Part shown: one piece after another, positions 50,696 through 58,455 of the stretch
Position numbering within the stretch: position 1 is the stretch's first letter
Layout of the letters: the number at the start of each line of letters is the position of its first letter
Source of the DNA: Deltaproteobacteria bacterium
GTDB taxonomy: Bacteria; Myxococcota; XYA12-FULL-58-9
Assembly (NCBI GenBank): GCA_016218825.1
Contig: JACRCV010000064.1
Coordinates: 124,001-188,000 of the forward strand
Direction: 5' to 3'
Length of the DNA stretch: 64,000 nt
The notes under the pieces: generated by a model
The model's input: the letters and a program-made list of their open reading frames with translations, nothing else
Told to the model about the DNA's origin: nothing
Database searches by the model: none
Made by a program: the position numbers and the translations under genes

Positions 50696-52033
50696 CTAGA
50701 AACGCACCGTCATGCGGGGCGACAGCGACACGGCGCTCTCGCTGCGGTGCTCGGTCTTGCCGTTGAACTCGGTGGTGTAACCCGGCACCCAGTAGTAGCG
50801 CGCCCCGAGGCCGAGGGTGAACGCCGGCGAGATGTGGTAGTCCGCGAGGGCGCCGATATGAAACCCGAGGAGCCAGCGGGCGTCTTCGCCCTTGCGGTTG
50901 ACGTCGAAGGTGTCCGGCAGGGTGTAGTGGATGATCTCCAGCATCGAGCGGTGCAGATCGAGGCCGAACTCGCCGCAGATGTCGTAGACGTTCTCGCGAT
51001 ACAAGGGCGAGCTGGCGACGAACGCGCCGGCGTTGAAGGCGCCGTAGCTGAGCTCGCGGCTCGGCCAGGGCCTGTTGAAGTAGATCGGCGAGCCATCCTG
51101 CGGACTGGCGAAGGCCCGCCCGCCGACGCGCACCCACTGCGAGAACCGATAGCTCGCCTCGAGCGAGAACCCGAGCATCTGCACCGGGCCGGCCCGGTTG
51201 GTGTCGCTGCCGAAGGCGTCGAGCAAGCGCTGCACCTCGAGCTCGAGGCCGACACCGAAGCGTTTGACGTCCAGCGGCTTCTCTTCGACGACCTTCAGCG
51301 AGCCGTCGAGCGACACCTCGGCGCCGCTCGTCACCACGAAGCGAATGGTCTTCTCTTGAAAACCGTCGGCCGCCACCTTCAGGACGTGCGGCCCGATCTC
51401 CAAACCGGCCACCTTGGCGCCGGCGGGCTTGTTGTCGACGAAGATCCGCGCCGCCGCGGGTGTCTGCGTCACCTCGAGCGTCCCGGGCTTCTTGTCGCGC
51501 ATCGGCAGCACCAAGCTCTCGGCGGCGGCGGCGATGACCTGGATGACTTGCGCCTCGCGTCCGTCCCACTGCATCGACACCCGATTCTCGACGTTGCCGT
51601 ACGTCGAGTTGATGAGCTGCAGGTTGACCACGAAGCCGTCGCCGACCTTGGACACCGAGCCCGACACGATGCGGTCGACGCCCAAGGCGCCGCCGATCTC
51701 GGCCATGCAGCTCGCCTGGTCGCAGCCCACCATGTCCTTGGCCTTCTCCAGGCCGAGGATGGCATTGATCTCGTTCTTGGAGATGACCTCGAAGATCCCG
51801 GTCTTCGCCAACCCGGTCACCAGGACGTCGAGGTAGGTCGCCGACAGCGACGGATCGTCGGCGTTGATGCCCAACACCGCGAGCTTCGACTTCGGCGTCG
51901 ACGCCGCCGGCGGTGGGCTCGGCGCCGGAGTCGCGGTAGCCTCCGGCGCCGGGGCGGCGGCGGGCGGCGCGGGTTCGGAGGGAGGAGGCTCGAGCTGGGA
52001 GAAGAGGAGGGCGGTGACGACGATGGGATTCAC
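50696..52033 (-). CDS. TolB-like / PEGA / outer-membrane barrel protein
   Basis: The 445-residue protein starts with a short signal-like segment and a Pro/Ala linker. A TolB-N-like domain (about 48-175) has FEVISKNEINAILGLEKAKDM, MVGCDQASCMAEIGGALGVD and RIVSGSVSKVGDGFVVNLQLIN. A PEGA domain (about 183-250) has GTLEVTQTPAAARIFVDNKPAG. A C-terminal barrel-like domain (about 265-445) is rich in amphipathic strands and ends in Phe (SPRMTVRF), a typical outer-membrane signature. The first domain is shared with the protein at 33842-35125. The GTG at 52033 lies 7 nt after TAATAT and may be leaderless. It leads the operon with the propeller lipoprotein. Confidence 0.75.
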   Translation of the reverse strand: MNPIVVTALLFSQLEPPPSEPAPPAAAPAPEATATPAPSPPPAASTPKSKLAVLGINADDPSLSATYLDVLVTGLAKTGIFEVISKNEINAILGLEKAKDMVGCDQASCMAEIGGALGVDRIVSGSVSKVGDGFVVNLQLINSTYGNVENRVSMQWDGREAQVIQVIAAAAESLVLPMRDKKPGTLEVTQTPAAARIFVDNKPAGAKVAGLEIGPHVLKVAADGFQEKTIRFVVTSGAEVSLDGSLKVVEEKPLDVKRFGVGLELEVQRLLDAFGSDTNRAGPVQMLGFSLEASYRFSQWVRVGGRAFASPQDGSPIYFNRPWPSRELSYGAFNAGAFVASSPLYRENVYDICGEFGLDLHRSMLEIIHYTLPDTFDVNRKGEDARWLLGFHIGALADYHISPAFTLGLGARYYWVPGYTTEFNGKTEHRSESAVSLSPRMTVRF

Positions 52034-52040
52034 GCCGCGG

Positions 52041-52046
52041 ATATTA
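52041..52046 (-). promoter_or_regulatory. -10 element for a leaderless transcript of the TolB-like gene
   Basis: On the minus strand TAATAT (52046-52041) is followed by CCGCGGC and then the GTG at 52033. The spacing of 7 nt equals that before the kinase gene at 45685, where the linker is CCGCGAC. No Shine-Dalgarno sequence is present. Confidence 0.4.
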
Positions 52047-52129
52047 GGTCATCGGACGAGGTTGGGGAAGACCTGACCGCGGCGGCGACCCCGCCGTCCT
52101 ACACCGGCGCACCGGCCAGGGCGTAGGCC

Positions 52130-53563
52130 TCAAGCGGGGCGCAGGCGCGCGAGCTCGGCGTCGAGGCCGGCCAACACCGCGGCGTGCGCCGGGTCGCCGA
52201 TGAGGTTCACGAGCTCGAAGGGATCGTTTTCCAGATCGTAGAGCTCGTCGGTGTCGTCGGTCACGTCGGGATAGCGGATCAACTTCCAGTCGGACGTCCG
52301 CACGCCCTGGATCCGGGCGATGCCGGGCACCCAGCCCTCGGGGAAATACTCGTAGAGGAACGCCTGCCGCCAGCCGCCGTCGTCGCCGGCAAACAGCGGC
52401 AGCCACGACGCGCCCTGCATCACCTCGGGGATCGGGGCGCCGGCGAGCTCGAGCAGAGTCGGCGCCAAGTCGATCGTCAGCGCCATCGCGTCGAGGCGGG
52501 CGCCGGCGGGCACCAGCGGCGGGAATCGCACCAGCATCGGGATCCGGATCGACTCCTCGTACATCAAGCGCTTGTCGCCGCGGCGATGGGCGCCGAGCAT
52601 GAAGCCGTTGTCGCTGGTCACGAACACGAAGGTGTTGTCGAGCTCGCCCTGCGCCTCGAGGGTCTGCAGCACCCGGCCGACGCTGTCGTCGAACGCCAAG
52701 AGGCAGCGCATGTAGTCCAAAGTCGGCGGGTCGTGGGGATCGAACACCGCGGGCGGCAAGGTGTCCGGCACCTGGTAGCCGGCGCTCGCGGCCCATGACA
52801 CCTCGTCCTCGCCCCACAGCGTCGCGCGTCGCAGCCAGCGTGGCTTGGTCGCGTAGTCGTCGTCGAAGCTCTCGGGCTTCGGCAGCTCGGCGTCCGGGAA
52901 GGCGCCGGCGTGGCGGGGCGCGGGTGTCCACGGCCCATGCACCGCCTTGTGCGACAAGATCATGCAGAACGGGCTCGGGCGCGGTCGCTCCAGCCAGCGA
53001 ACGGCGTAGTCGGTGAGGAGGTCGGTGGTGTAACCGGGCACCAGGGTCTCGACGCCGTTCTCGTTCAGCGTCGGGTCGAGGTAGGGCCCCTGGCCGAAGA
53101 AGCTCAGCCAGTAGTCGAAGCCGGGGCGGGGCTCGGCGCCGCGGCGCATTTGCCACTTGCCGATGAGCGCGGTCTCGTAGCCCTGTTGTTGCAGCAGCTG
53201 CGGGTACTGCGGGATGGCCGGATCGGGATCGTTGACGCCGTTCGCGAGCACGCCGTGGCGATGGGCGTAGCAGCCGGTCAGCAGGCTGGCACGACTCGGC
53301 GAGCACAACGACGTGGTGCAGAAGCCGTTGTCGAAGGTCGCGCCCTCGGCGGCGAGGCGATCGAGGTTCGGCGTCGACAGGAACGGATAGGCGCCGGCCC
53401 CGCCCCAGGCGCGCCACGCGAGATCGTCGGCGAGGATCACGACGACGTTCGGTCGGGCCGCGCTCGCGACCGGTCGCGCCTTGCCACAGGACGACAACGC
53501 CGCGCCGGCGCCGAAGGCCGACAAGCCGCAGAGCACCTCGCGCCGACTCGGTCTGCGGCTCAT
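52130..53563 (-). CDS. Tat-exported Cys-type sulfatase
   Basis: The 477-residue protein has a twin-arginine signal (PSRREVLCGLSAFGAGAALSSC) that also ends in a lipobox, so it is probably a Tat-exported lipoprotein. The sulfatase core starts at PNVVVILADDLAW. The signature CSPSRASLLTG contains Cys87, the residue converted to formylglycine, with Arg91 in the CxPxR motif. Later motifs are GKWQM, FVFVTSDNGFMLGAH and ELYDLENDPFELVNLIGD. It hydrolyses sulfate esters, probably extracellular polysaccharide or small molecules. Its ATG overlaps the stop of the radical-SAM maturase gene (ATGA). Homology fixes the start at 53563. Confidence 0.92.
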   Translation of the reverse strand: MSRRPSRREVLCGLSAFGAGAALSSCGKARPVASAARPNVVVILADDLAWRAWGGAGAYPFLSTPNLDRLAAEGATFDNGFCTTSLCSPSRASLLTGCYAHRHGVLANGVNDPDPAIPQYPQLLQQQGYETALIGKWQMRRGAEPRPGFDYWLSFFGQGPYLDPTLNENGVETLVPGYTTDLLTDYAVRWLERPRPSPFCMILSHKAVHGPWTPAPRHAGAFPDAELPKPESFDDDYATKPRWLRRATLWGEDEVSWAASAGYQVPDTLPPAVFDPHDPPTLDYMRCLLAFDDSVGRVLQTLEAQGELDNTFVFVTSDNGFMLGAHRRGDKRLMYEESIRIPMLVRFPPLVPAGARLDAMALTIDLAPTLLELAGAPIPEVMQGASWLPLFAGDDGGWRQAFLYEYFPEGWVPGIARIQGVRTSDWKLIRYPDVTDDTDELYDLENDPFELVNLIGDPAHAAVLAGLDAELARLRPA

Positions 53564-54690
53564 CGGCGGCCCACCAGGGTCCGGCGGCGAATGGTCGCGG
53601 CGAGCGCCTCGAGGTCCGGCAGGCCGTGCTCGAGCCACATCCTGGTCGACTGACAGACGTGTGAAACGGCGTCTTCGGCCGGGCGATGCTTGGGACAGCC
53701 GCCGTGGCAGAAACGCAGGTAGTCGCAGTCCTCACACGCCGGCGCCTGCGGCTCCTTGCGTGCGGCAAAAGCGTCGAAGCGCTCCCAGTCGAGCGCCGCG
53801 AGCCAGTCGCCGTGTTCCTGCACGCTGCCGAGCTGCCAGGCGTCGACCATGAAGTGGTCGCAGGGGTACACCCGACCGTCGGCGGCGACCGTGAGCTGCG
53901 CGCTGCAGCGGCTGGCTTGGGTACACTGGGACGCGCTGCCGTAGACCAGGGTGCGGATCGCCGAGTCGAACAGGCGCACCGAGATCTGTTGGCGGCGCTC
54001 GAACCACAGGTCGAACAGCTCGCAGAGAAAATCCCCGTAGGCCTCCGGCTCGACCACGAACGACGCCGGTTGCCCGGGGTGGGCCGGATCCCACTCGACC
54101 GCCGGAATCATCTGGAGCCAGCGGGCACCGAGGCTCGTCAGCGCGTCCCAGGTCCGCTGCGGCTCCTTGACGTTGGCGTCCGTCACCACCGTGAGTACGT
54201 TGTAGGGGATGCGACGCCGGCCCAGGCGGTTGACCCCGGCGACCGCGGCGTCGTAGCTCCCGCCGCTCGCGCCAACGCGATAGCGATCGTGCGCGACAGC
54301 GCTGCCGTCGATCGAGGCCCCCACCAGAAACCGCTCCGTGGCCACGAATCGCGCCCATTCCTCGTCGATGAGGGTGGCGTTGGTTTGGATCGAGCTGAGG
54401 ACGCATTGCCCGCGCCGCTCGTGCCGGCGTTGGATCGCGAGCATCTCGCGGAACCACTCGACCCCCATCAGCGTCGGCTCGCCGCCCTGCCAGCAGATCG
54501 AGACGTCCTCCCCCGCGATCGGCAACACCGCGGCGAAGAACGCCTCGAGGGTCGCGCTGCTCATTCGCGGCTCATGGTCACGACGCGCGTAGCAGTAGCC
54601 GCAGTCGAGGTTGCAGCGCCCGCCCGCGGGCTTCAGCATCCAGGTGACCGCCGCGAGCCGGCGTGAAACCTCTGACGACGAGAGCGGCAC
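53560..54690 (-). CDS. Radical-SAM anaerobic sulfatase-maturating enzyme (anSME)
   Basis: The 376-residue protein has the radical-SAM cluster motif CNLDCGYC (Cys26, Cys30, Cys33). The downstream motifs ICWQGGEPTLMG, SIQTNATLID, GASIDG and a C-terminal SPASM-like Cys set (CTQASRC, YPCDH, CEDCDYLRFCHGGCPKHR) that would bind two more Fe-S clusters follow. This is the anSME layout; the enzyme oxidises a Cys or Ser in sulfatases to formylglycine without oxygen. Coupling by ATGA to the Cys-type sulfatase gene makes that protein its substrate. The GTG at 54690 is chosen because the conserved region starts about 17 residues later at WMLKPAGG; the frame upstream is not coding. Confidence 0.88.
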   Translation of the reverse strand: MPLSSSEVSRRLAAVTWMLKPAGGRCNLDCGYCYARRDHEPRMSSATLEAFFAAVLPIAGEDVSICWQGGEPTLMGVEWFREMLAIQRRHERRGQCVLSSIQTNATLIDEEWARFVATERFLVGASIDGSAVAHDRYRVGASGGSYDAAVAGVNRLGRRRIPYNVLTVVTDANVKEPQRTWDALTSLGARWLQMIPAVEWDPAHPGQPASFVVEPEAYGDFLCELFDLWFERRQQISVRLFDSAIRTLVYGSASQCTQASRCSAQLTVAADGRVYPCDHFMVDAWQLGSVQEHGDWLAALDWERFDAFAARKEPQAPACEDCDYLRFCHGGCPKHRPAEDAVSHVCQSTRMWLEHGLPDLEALAATIRRRTLVGRR

Positions 54691-54749
54691 CGCCCGATGG
54701 TCGCAGGCGGCGCTGCGAATCGTCAAGGTGTGCAAAGCCGGCGCCGCGC

Positions 54750-56288
54750 TCAGCGCTTCTTCTTCGGCTTTCTTTTCGGCGGCGTCTCGGGTTTCGCCGC
54801 CCCCGGCGTGTAGTCGCCGGGCTTCGCGGCCGCTGCCTTGGGGTCGAGGTTCGCCTTCACCACCTGCAGGAGCTTGTCGCCCTTTTGCTGCTCGGCGCGG
54901 CATCGGGCCGCGAGGTCGCGCACCGCCTGCAGCTCGCCCGCCGCCGGTTTGGCGTCGCGCCGGCGCTCGTCCTTGAGGCCGTAGAGCCCCTTCGCCTGCG
55001 CCTCGCAGCGCTCGTAGCCGGTGATGGCCGCCTTGAGCGCGGTCGCCTTGGCCTTTTGGTCGGCCTCGGCGGCGGCCTCCTGCATCTCGCGGTTGGCCTC
55101 TTCGAGCTCGGCGCGCGCTTGCTCCGCCGCGATCCGCCAATGCCACGACGGTCGCAGCCCCAGGGCCTTCTTGGCCTCGGCGCCGCAGGCCTCGGCGAGC
55201 TTCGTCGCCTGCAGCTTGCCGAGCGGCGTGGTGAAGAGCACCGCGGCGTCGAAGCCCGCCTTGTCCCCGATCCGATTCAACATCTGCTCGCAGGTCTTGA
55301 ACAGCGGCACCGCGGCCTCGTTGCCGGCGAGCGCCAACGCCGGCGTCTTGGTGTCGCCGAGCTTGTCGACCGCGGCCGCGACCTTCGCCACCACGCCCTG
55401 CACGTAGACCATCCAGGTGGCCCGCTTCTCCTGGACCGCCGCCTGCTTGTCGCGCTCGCTGCAACCCGCCTCGGTCTCCTGCAAGGTCAGAGTGCCGAAG
55501 ACGGTCGTGAGCTTCAGCGCCGGCGTGACGTCCTTCTGGCCCTTGGCCGCGGTGACCGCCTCGAGGCAGCGGGCGAGCGCGGCGCGGTTCTTGGCCAGGC
55601 GGTCGAGCGCCGCTTCGAGATCCTGATCCGGACTCACCGCTTTGTCGGCGTCGGCGAGGTCAGCGAGCGCCGCGGTGAGCGCGGTCGTAGCCTCGAGCTG
55701 CCAATGGTGCTTGAGGGCCCGATCGCTCAAGGCCACGAGCCGCTTGTCGAGGTCGGCGGCGAAGTCCCGATAGCTCGGGGTCTTGCGTTGCGGGCGGCCT
55801 TCGTCCGCGAGCTCACGAAGACGGTCGAGCGTGGCGTCGAGGCGCTTCAAGCGCTCCGCGCTCGGACCGCCGTCGGCGATCTCGGTCAGGAGCTTGTCCG
55901 CCGCCGCCAGCTGCGCCGCGGTCGCGGCGATGAGCTTGGCAGCGACGCTGTCGCGCCGGGCGTTCGCGAGGTTCTCCCGCGCCGCGCGCACCGCGGCCGC
56001 GAGATCGTTGTAGTCGCGGTGGGTGATCATCTGGACGTCGGCGTTCTTGATCTGCCGCTCCAACCCCTGCAGCACGTCCGCCGCCGCGTCGAAGCTGGCG
56101 CTCTTCAGGGCCGCGTCGAAGTCCGCGAGGGATTGCCGGAGCGCCACGATGCCGGGGTTGTCGACCGGGCGCTCGGCGGCGGCGGCGCGGCTCCGCTCCG
56201 AGCGCCGGGCGCGACTTGTGCTACAAGCGGCGGCGACCCCGACGAGGAGCACGACGACGCCGAACAGGTAGACCCGTGCCCGATCCAC
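54750..56288 (-). CDS. Coiled-coil lipoprotein of unknown function
   Basis: The 512-residue product has a lipoprotein signal (VVVLLVGVAAAC, Cys22). A long Ala/Lys/Glu/Leu-rich region follows with heptad-like spacing (about 45-440), ending in a Lys/Pro-rich basic tail (KPETPPKRKPKKKR). The composition suggests a helical rod in the periplasm, perhaps touching peptidoglycan or DNA with its basic end. Five scattered Cys may form disulfides. No known family is recognised. It lies 8 bp after the ubiE-like gene on the same strand, so it may be transcribed with it. It has no obvious link to quinone synthesis. Confidence 0.6.
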   Translation of the reverse strand: MDRARVYLFGVVVLLVGVAAACSTSRARRSERSRAAAAERPVDNPGIVALRQSLADFDAALKSASFDAAADVLQGLERQIKNADVQMITHRDYNDLAAAVRAARENLANARRDSVAAKLIAATAAQLAAADKLLTEIADGGPSAERLKRLDATLDRLRELADEGRPQRKTPSYRDFAADLDKRLVALSDRALKHHWQLEATTALTAALADLADADKAVSPDQDLEAALDRLAKNRAALARCLEAVTAAKGQKDVTPALKLTTVFGTLTLQETEAGCSERDKQAAVQEKRATWMVYVQGVVAKVAAAVDKLGDTKTPALALAGNEAAVPLFKTCEQMLNRIGDKAGFDAAVLFTTPLGKLQATKLAEACGAEAKKALGLRPSWHWRIAAEQARAELEEANREMQEAAAEADQKAKATALKAAITGYERCEAQAKGLYGLKDERRRDAKPAAGELQAVRDLAARCRAEQQKGDKLLQVVKANLDPKAAAAKPGDYTPGAAKPETPPKRKPKKKR

Positions 56289-56296
56289 GACACGCC

Positions 56297-57070
56297 CTAG
56301 GGCACGACACCGACGAACAACGTCGCGGCGCCGAAGCTCTGCCGATAGACGTCGACCGGCGCGAGCCCGGCGGCCCGCATCATCTCCGCGAACACCTCGG
56401 CGTCCGGGAACTGGGCGATCGACCGCCGTAGATAGCCGTAGGCGTCACTGCCGGTGAGCCAGCGCCCGAAGAGCGGCACCAGGTGATGCACGTGAACGCG
56501 GGCGAGCGCGGCCATCGGCCCGCCTTTGGGCTCCGCCAGCTCCAAGACCACCACCCGGCCGCCGGCGCGCGTCACCCGCCGCATCTCGGCGAGGCCTTTG
56601 GCGCGGTCCGGGACGTTGCGGATCCCAAAGCTGATGCAGGTGGCATCGAAGGCGCCGGCCGAAAACGGCATCGCCTGCGCGTCGCCGGCGACGAGCGCCA
56701 CCCGCTTGTCGAGGCCCAAGGCGGCCACCTTCTGTCGACCGACGTCGAGCATCCGCGGGCTCGGGTCCAACCCGGTCACGTGCGCGGTCGCGTGCAGGGC
56801 GGCGATCGCCAACGCGACGTCGGCGGTGCCGGTCGCGACGTCGAGGACCCGGGCGTCGTTGCCGATGGCCAAGGCGCGCACCAAGCGGCGCCGCCACAAG
56901 CGGTCGAGGCCGAGGCTGATGAGGCGGTTCAGGAGATCGTAGCGCGCCGCGATGCTGTCGAACATCGCGCCGCTGCCGTCTTGCGAAGTGGGGGGGATGC
57001 CGTCGCCGGGTGACACGCTGAGACCTCGAACGTGAGGGTCTAGCTTGCCTGCAGATCGAGGGGCGTTCAA
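56297..57070 (-). CDS. ubiE: UbiE/MenG-type quinone C-methyltransferase
   Basis: The 257-residue protein has the UbiE signature: MFDSIAARYDLLNRLISLGLD, VLDVATGTADVALAI as SAM motif I, GLDPSPRMLDVGRQK, FDATCISFGIRNVPDRAKGLAEMRRV and GYLRRSIAQFPD. It methylates demethylmenaquinone or a ubiquinone precursor; in Myxococcota, menaquinone is the likely product. The first 35 residues precede the conserved region and are weakly supported. It is divergent from the TfuA gene with about 100 bp between. The downstream lipoprotein gene may be cotranscribed. Confidence 0.93.
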   Translation of the reverse strand: MNAPRSAGKLDPHVRGLSVSPGDGIPPTSQDGSGAMFDSIAARYDLLNRLISLGLDRLWRRRLVRALAIGNDARVLDVATGTADVALAIAALHATAHVTGLDPSPRMLDVGRQKVAALGLDKRVALVAGDAQAMPFSAGAFDATCISFGIRNVPDRAKGLAEMRRVTRAGGRVVVLELAEPKGGPMAALARVHVHHLVPLFGRWLTGSDAYGYLRRSIAQFPDAEVFAEMMRAAGLAPVDVYRQSFGAATLFVGVVP

Positions 57071-57171
57071 GCGTCAGGTCGACGTCCAGACCGACTCGCG
57101 GCCGGGAGCGCCGGCCGACGACCGGCGTCCGTGCCGTTGGCACCGCGGTCGAGGTGTGCCACCGTGCCGGG

Positions 57172-58455
57172 GTGCAAAGCGCCACCTGCAAACCGATCGC
57201 GGTCTTCCTCGGACCGTCGTTGCCGCGCGCCGAGGCCGAGTCCCTCCTCGACGCCGACTACTACCCGCCGGCCCGTCACGGCGACGTCTATCGGCTGCTC
57301 GCCTCCGGCGTCCGCCTGATCGTCCTCATCGACGGAGTGTTTCACGACACCCCGTCGGTGTGGCAGCGGGAGCTCCTCGCGGCCCTCGACGAAGGGATCG
57401 CGGTCATCGGCGCCGCCAGCATGGGCGCGCTCCGGGCCGCGGAGCTGCATCCGTTCGGGATGCGCGGCTGCGGGACGGTCTTCGAGTGGTACAAGAACGG
57501 CGTCATCGAGGCCGACGACGAGGTGGCGCTGCTGCACGCCGAGGCCGACTACGACTACCGGGCGTTCTCGGAGCCGCTCGTCAACATCCGCGCCACGCTC
57601 GCGAGCGCGCGCGACGCCGGTCTGCTCTCCGCCGCCGCCGCCCAGGCCCTCGTCGGTCACGTCCGCGCCCGGCACTACTCCGAGCGCTCCTACGACGCCC
57701 TCTGGGACGCGCCGCTCTTGAAGTCGTGGCCGACGCCACAGCTCGAAGGCCTGCGGGCGCGGGTGACCGCGGCGCCGGTGAACGTCAAGGCGGCGGACGC
57801 CCGCGCGGCGCTGCGGCTGGCGCGCACCGAGGTAGATGCCGCTCCGGCGCCGCTCGGGGCGCGGCGCGATCGCTCGATCTGGGACCAGATCCGGGCGCTC
57901 TACACCGGGGTCTTCGCCGACGGCCGCGTCGTGACCACCGCGGCGATCGTCACCCAGGCGTGGAAGACGCCCGAGCTCTGGGCCGCCGTCGTCGTCCCCG
58001 GCGCCGCCGCGCCGCGGCAAGCGGTGACCGCGCTGCTCTACACCCGGTTCTTCGCGCTCCGCTGGGCCGAGCGCGCCCGGGTCTCGCCTGCAGATACCGA
58101 GCTCGCGCCGCTGCAGCGCGCCGTGGAGGCCCGGCTCGCGGTGCGGCCGACGCCGCTGCATCTGGCGGCGAACGGGCTCACCGCCCGAACCTACACCGAG
58201 ATCCTCGCCGAGCGCGCGCGCTACGAGTGGCTGCTGGCGCGCCCCGGGGTCTTTGGCGGCCCGGCGCTGGTCGCGCTGTGGGCCGACGCTCACGGCGTGA
58301 CGCTGCCGCAGGTGGCGCCTGCCGGCCTGGTGGCCGCGATCATCGACCGCGGCCCGCTGCACTTCGGCTACGACTGGAACTTCGAGGTCGCGTTTGCCCG
58401 CGAGCTGCAGCTCTGCGGCCTCGCCGCCACCATCCTGCGCTCGGTGCCATCGTGA
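57172..58455 (+). CDS. tfuA: TfuA-like protein
   Basis: The 427-residue protein starts with the TfuA core: IAVFLGPSLPRAEAESLLD, YYPPARHGDVYRLLASGVRLIVLIDGVFHD, and VIGAASMGALRAAELHPFGM, then GTVFEWYKNGVIEADDEVALLHA. TfuA proteins partner with YcaO enzymes; in methanogens and in thiovarsolin biosynthesis the pair makes a backbone thioamide. The C-terminal 220 residues form an extra helical domain beyond the core. The GTG at 57172 is chosen because the core strand begins seven residues later; a GTG at 57154 is possible. Its stop overlaps the start of the ycaO gene. No precursor peptide or sulfur-donor gene is seen beside it. Confidence 0.9.
   Translation: MQSATCKPIAVFLGPSLPRAEAESLLDADYYPPARHGDVYRLLASGVRLIVLIDGVFHDTPSVWQRELLAALDEGIAVIGAASMGALRAAELHPFGMRGCGTVFEWYKNGVIEADDEVALLHAEADYDYRAFSEPLVNIRATLASARDAGLLSAAAAQALVGHVRARHYSERSYDALWDAPLLKSWPTPQLEGLRARVTAAPVNVKAADARAALRLARTEVDAAPAPLGARRDRSIWDQIRALYTGVFADGRVVTTAAIVTQAWKTPELWAAVVVPGAAAPRQAVTALLYTRFFALRWAERARVSPADTELAPLQRAVEARLAVRPTPLHLAANGLTARTYTEILAERARYEWLLARPGVFGGPALVALWADAHGVTLPQVAPAGLVAAIIDRGPLHFGYDWNFEVAFARELQLCGLAATILRSVPS

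Noticed and set aside
50700-51569. Upstream extension of the beta-propeller lipoprotein frame
   Set aside because: This part is Arg-rich and overlaps the TolB-like gene in another frame. The lipoprotein signal and AGGAG place the true start at 50687.
57045-58451. Upstream extension of the YcaO frame
   Set aside because: It overlaps tfuA in another frame and is Arg/Pro-rich. YcaO homology begins just after the GTG at 58452.
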